A stretch of 6,221 nt of DNA. It comes from CAZNQW01 sp964575225. GTDB lineage: Bacteria > Chloroflexota > Anaerolineae > JAAYZQ01. Position numbers and translations under genes: made by a program. Below, piece by piece: positions 5,687 through 6,221 of this stretch. Within the stretch, counting starts at the first letter, position 1; every line of letters begins with the position of its first letter. Below the pieces are notes generated by a model that was not told the DNA's origin, did not search any database, and saw nothing but the letters and a program-made list of their open reading frames with translations. The stretch lies in assembly GCA_964575225.1 (NCBI GenBank), contig CAZNQW010000230.1, positions 1 to 6,221 of the forward strand. Direction: 5' to 3'.

Positions 5687-6221
5687 ATGAAAGTCCAAAA
5701 ACCTGGTGCAACGGCTCTGTATCCGGTGCCCCCCGTCCTGGTAACCTGTGGGCACGAGCGCCCCAATGTTCTTACTTTGGCATGGGCCGGTACCATCTCG
5801 TCCGATCCGCCCTCTGTCTCCATCGGTGTGCGCCCCACGCGTTTTTCGCACAAGTTGATCGCCGACGCGGGCGAGTTTGTCATCAATCTACCCCGTGCCA
5901 ATCAGGTGGAGATTGTCGATTATTGCGGCCACGCATCGGGCCGAGAGGTGGACAAATTCAAAGCCTGTGGCCTGACACTTGTTCCGGCTGGCAAGGTGGG
6001 CGTTCCCCTCATCGCCGAGTGCCCCATCTCGTTGGAGTGCAGGGTCACCCATCATTTGAACATGGGCGTCCACGATCTCTTTATCGGAGAGGTGGTAGCG
6101 ATTCAGGCGGATGAAAGCGTATTGAACGAGCGCGGTCAGGTGGATTATCAACGGGCCGGGCTCTTGTGCATAATCCGGGCCATGCCGACCATCGATTCCG
6201 ATGGATGCCGTCCACCCATTC
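5687..6221 (+). CDS. Flavin reductase family protein, FMN-binding (runs off the window)
   Basis: Resembles the flavin reductase-like / flavoredoxin (RutF/DIM6-NTAB) proteins, which bind FMN in a split-barrel fold and transfer electrons from NAD(P)H or partner redox proteins. The 178 codons seen are open to the window edge. Family signatures: an N-terminal ALYPVPPVLVTCG strand (residues 10-22), the flavin-site stretch NVLTLAWAGTISSDPPSVSIG (27-47, ending one base-pair-long strand), RPTRFSHKLI (49-58), EFVINLP (63-69), then CRVTHHLNMGVHDLFIGEVVAI, a typical barrel strand pair. ATG 5687 has AAGGAA 8 bases upstream. Family members are usually ~160-210 residues, so little is missing. The last visible residues after RAGLLCIIRAMP do not show the LGxxxGxHG-like ending I expect in many relatives. 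Partner and substrate cannot be told from the sequence. Confidence 0.85.
   Translation, partial: MKVQKPGATALYPVPPVLVTCGHERPNVLTLAWAGTISSDPPSVSIGVRPTRFSHKLIADAGEFVINLPRANQVEIVDYCGHASGREVDKFKACGLTLVPAGKVGVPLIAECPISLECRVTHHLNMGVHDLFIGEVVAIQADESVLNERGQVDYQRAGLLCIIRAMPTIDSDGCRPPI

Noticed and set aside
5782..6114. Open frame of 110 codons within the flavin reductase region, and the antisense frames there
   Set aside because: They overlap the recognised flavin reductase frame starting at 5687, which has family motifs and a ribosome site but lacks a stop inside the window.
1..6221. CRISPR array, tRNA or rRNA gene, insertion sequence or prophage
   Set aside because: No regularly spaced repeats, no cloverleaf-like or rRNA-like stretch, and no transposase or phage-like protein were seen. 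The window is almost fully occupied by metabolic genes.

Overview
The window is dense, GC-rich bacterial DNA with every supported gene on the + strand. Shine-Dalgarno sites, sigma70-type promoters, stop/start overlaps and uninterrupted enzyme genes all point to a bacterium. Gene content and style would fit a Chloroflexota-like lineage, but that is a weak inference because no rRNA or other taxonomic marker is present.

Layout. (1) Bases 2-496 are the C-terminal half of ornithine carbamoyltransferase (arginine synthesis). (2) Bases 497-647 hold a strong promoter (TTGACC-17-TATGAT with an extended -10) interlocked with an intrinsic terminator, then a perfect 9-bp inverted repeat that abuts the next ribosome binding site. 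(3) Bases 648-2906 encode a 752-residue 6-phosphofructokinase made of two fused PFK domains. Its closest look-alikes, from remembered sequences, are animal and fungal PFKs rather than the usual ~320-residue bacterial enzyme. (4) Bases 2903-3061 are a possible 52-codon gene. It overlaps the pfk stop (ATGA) and the likely glgX start (GTGA). (5) Bases 3058-5130 encode a GlgX-type glycogen debranching enzyme. (6) Bases 5131-5286 hold a weak terminator-like hairpin, a second good sigma70 promoter (TTGCCA-17-TACAAT) and a leader. (7) Bases 5287-5586 encode an unrecognised 99-residue protein. (8) After a G/C-run hairpin, bases 5687-6221 begin a flavin-reductase-family (FMN-binding) protein that runs off the window.

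How the genes work together. Debranching by GlgX releases linear glucan for phosphorolysis. The glucose phosphate formed reaches fructose 6-phosphate, the substrate of PFK. The likely pfk-(small ORF)-glgX operon therefore couples glycogen mobilisation to the committed step of glycolysis. The most notable object is the eukaryote-type tandem PFK. Its N-terminal half has an intact ATP-PFK active site. Its C-terminal half is partly decayed in nearly the same way as the allosteric half of eukaryotic PFK, but it still keeps the catalytic-base aspartate. The second most notable is the control region in front of it.
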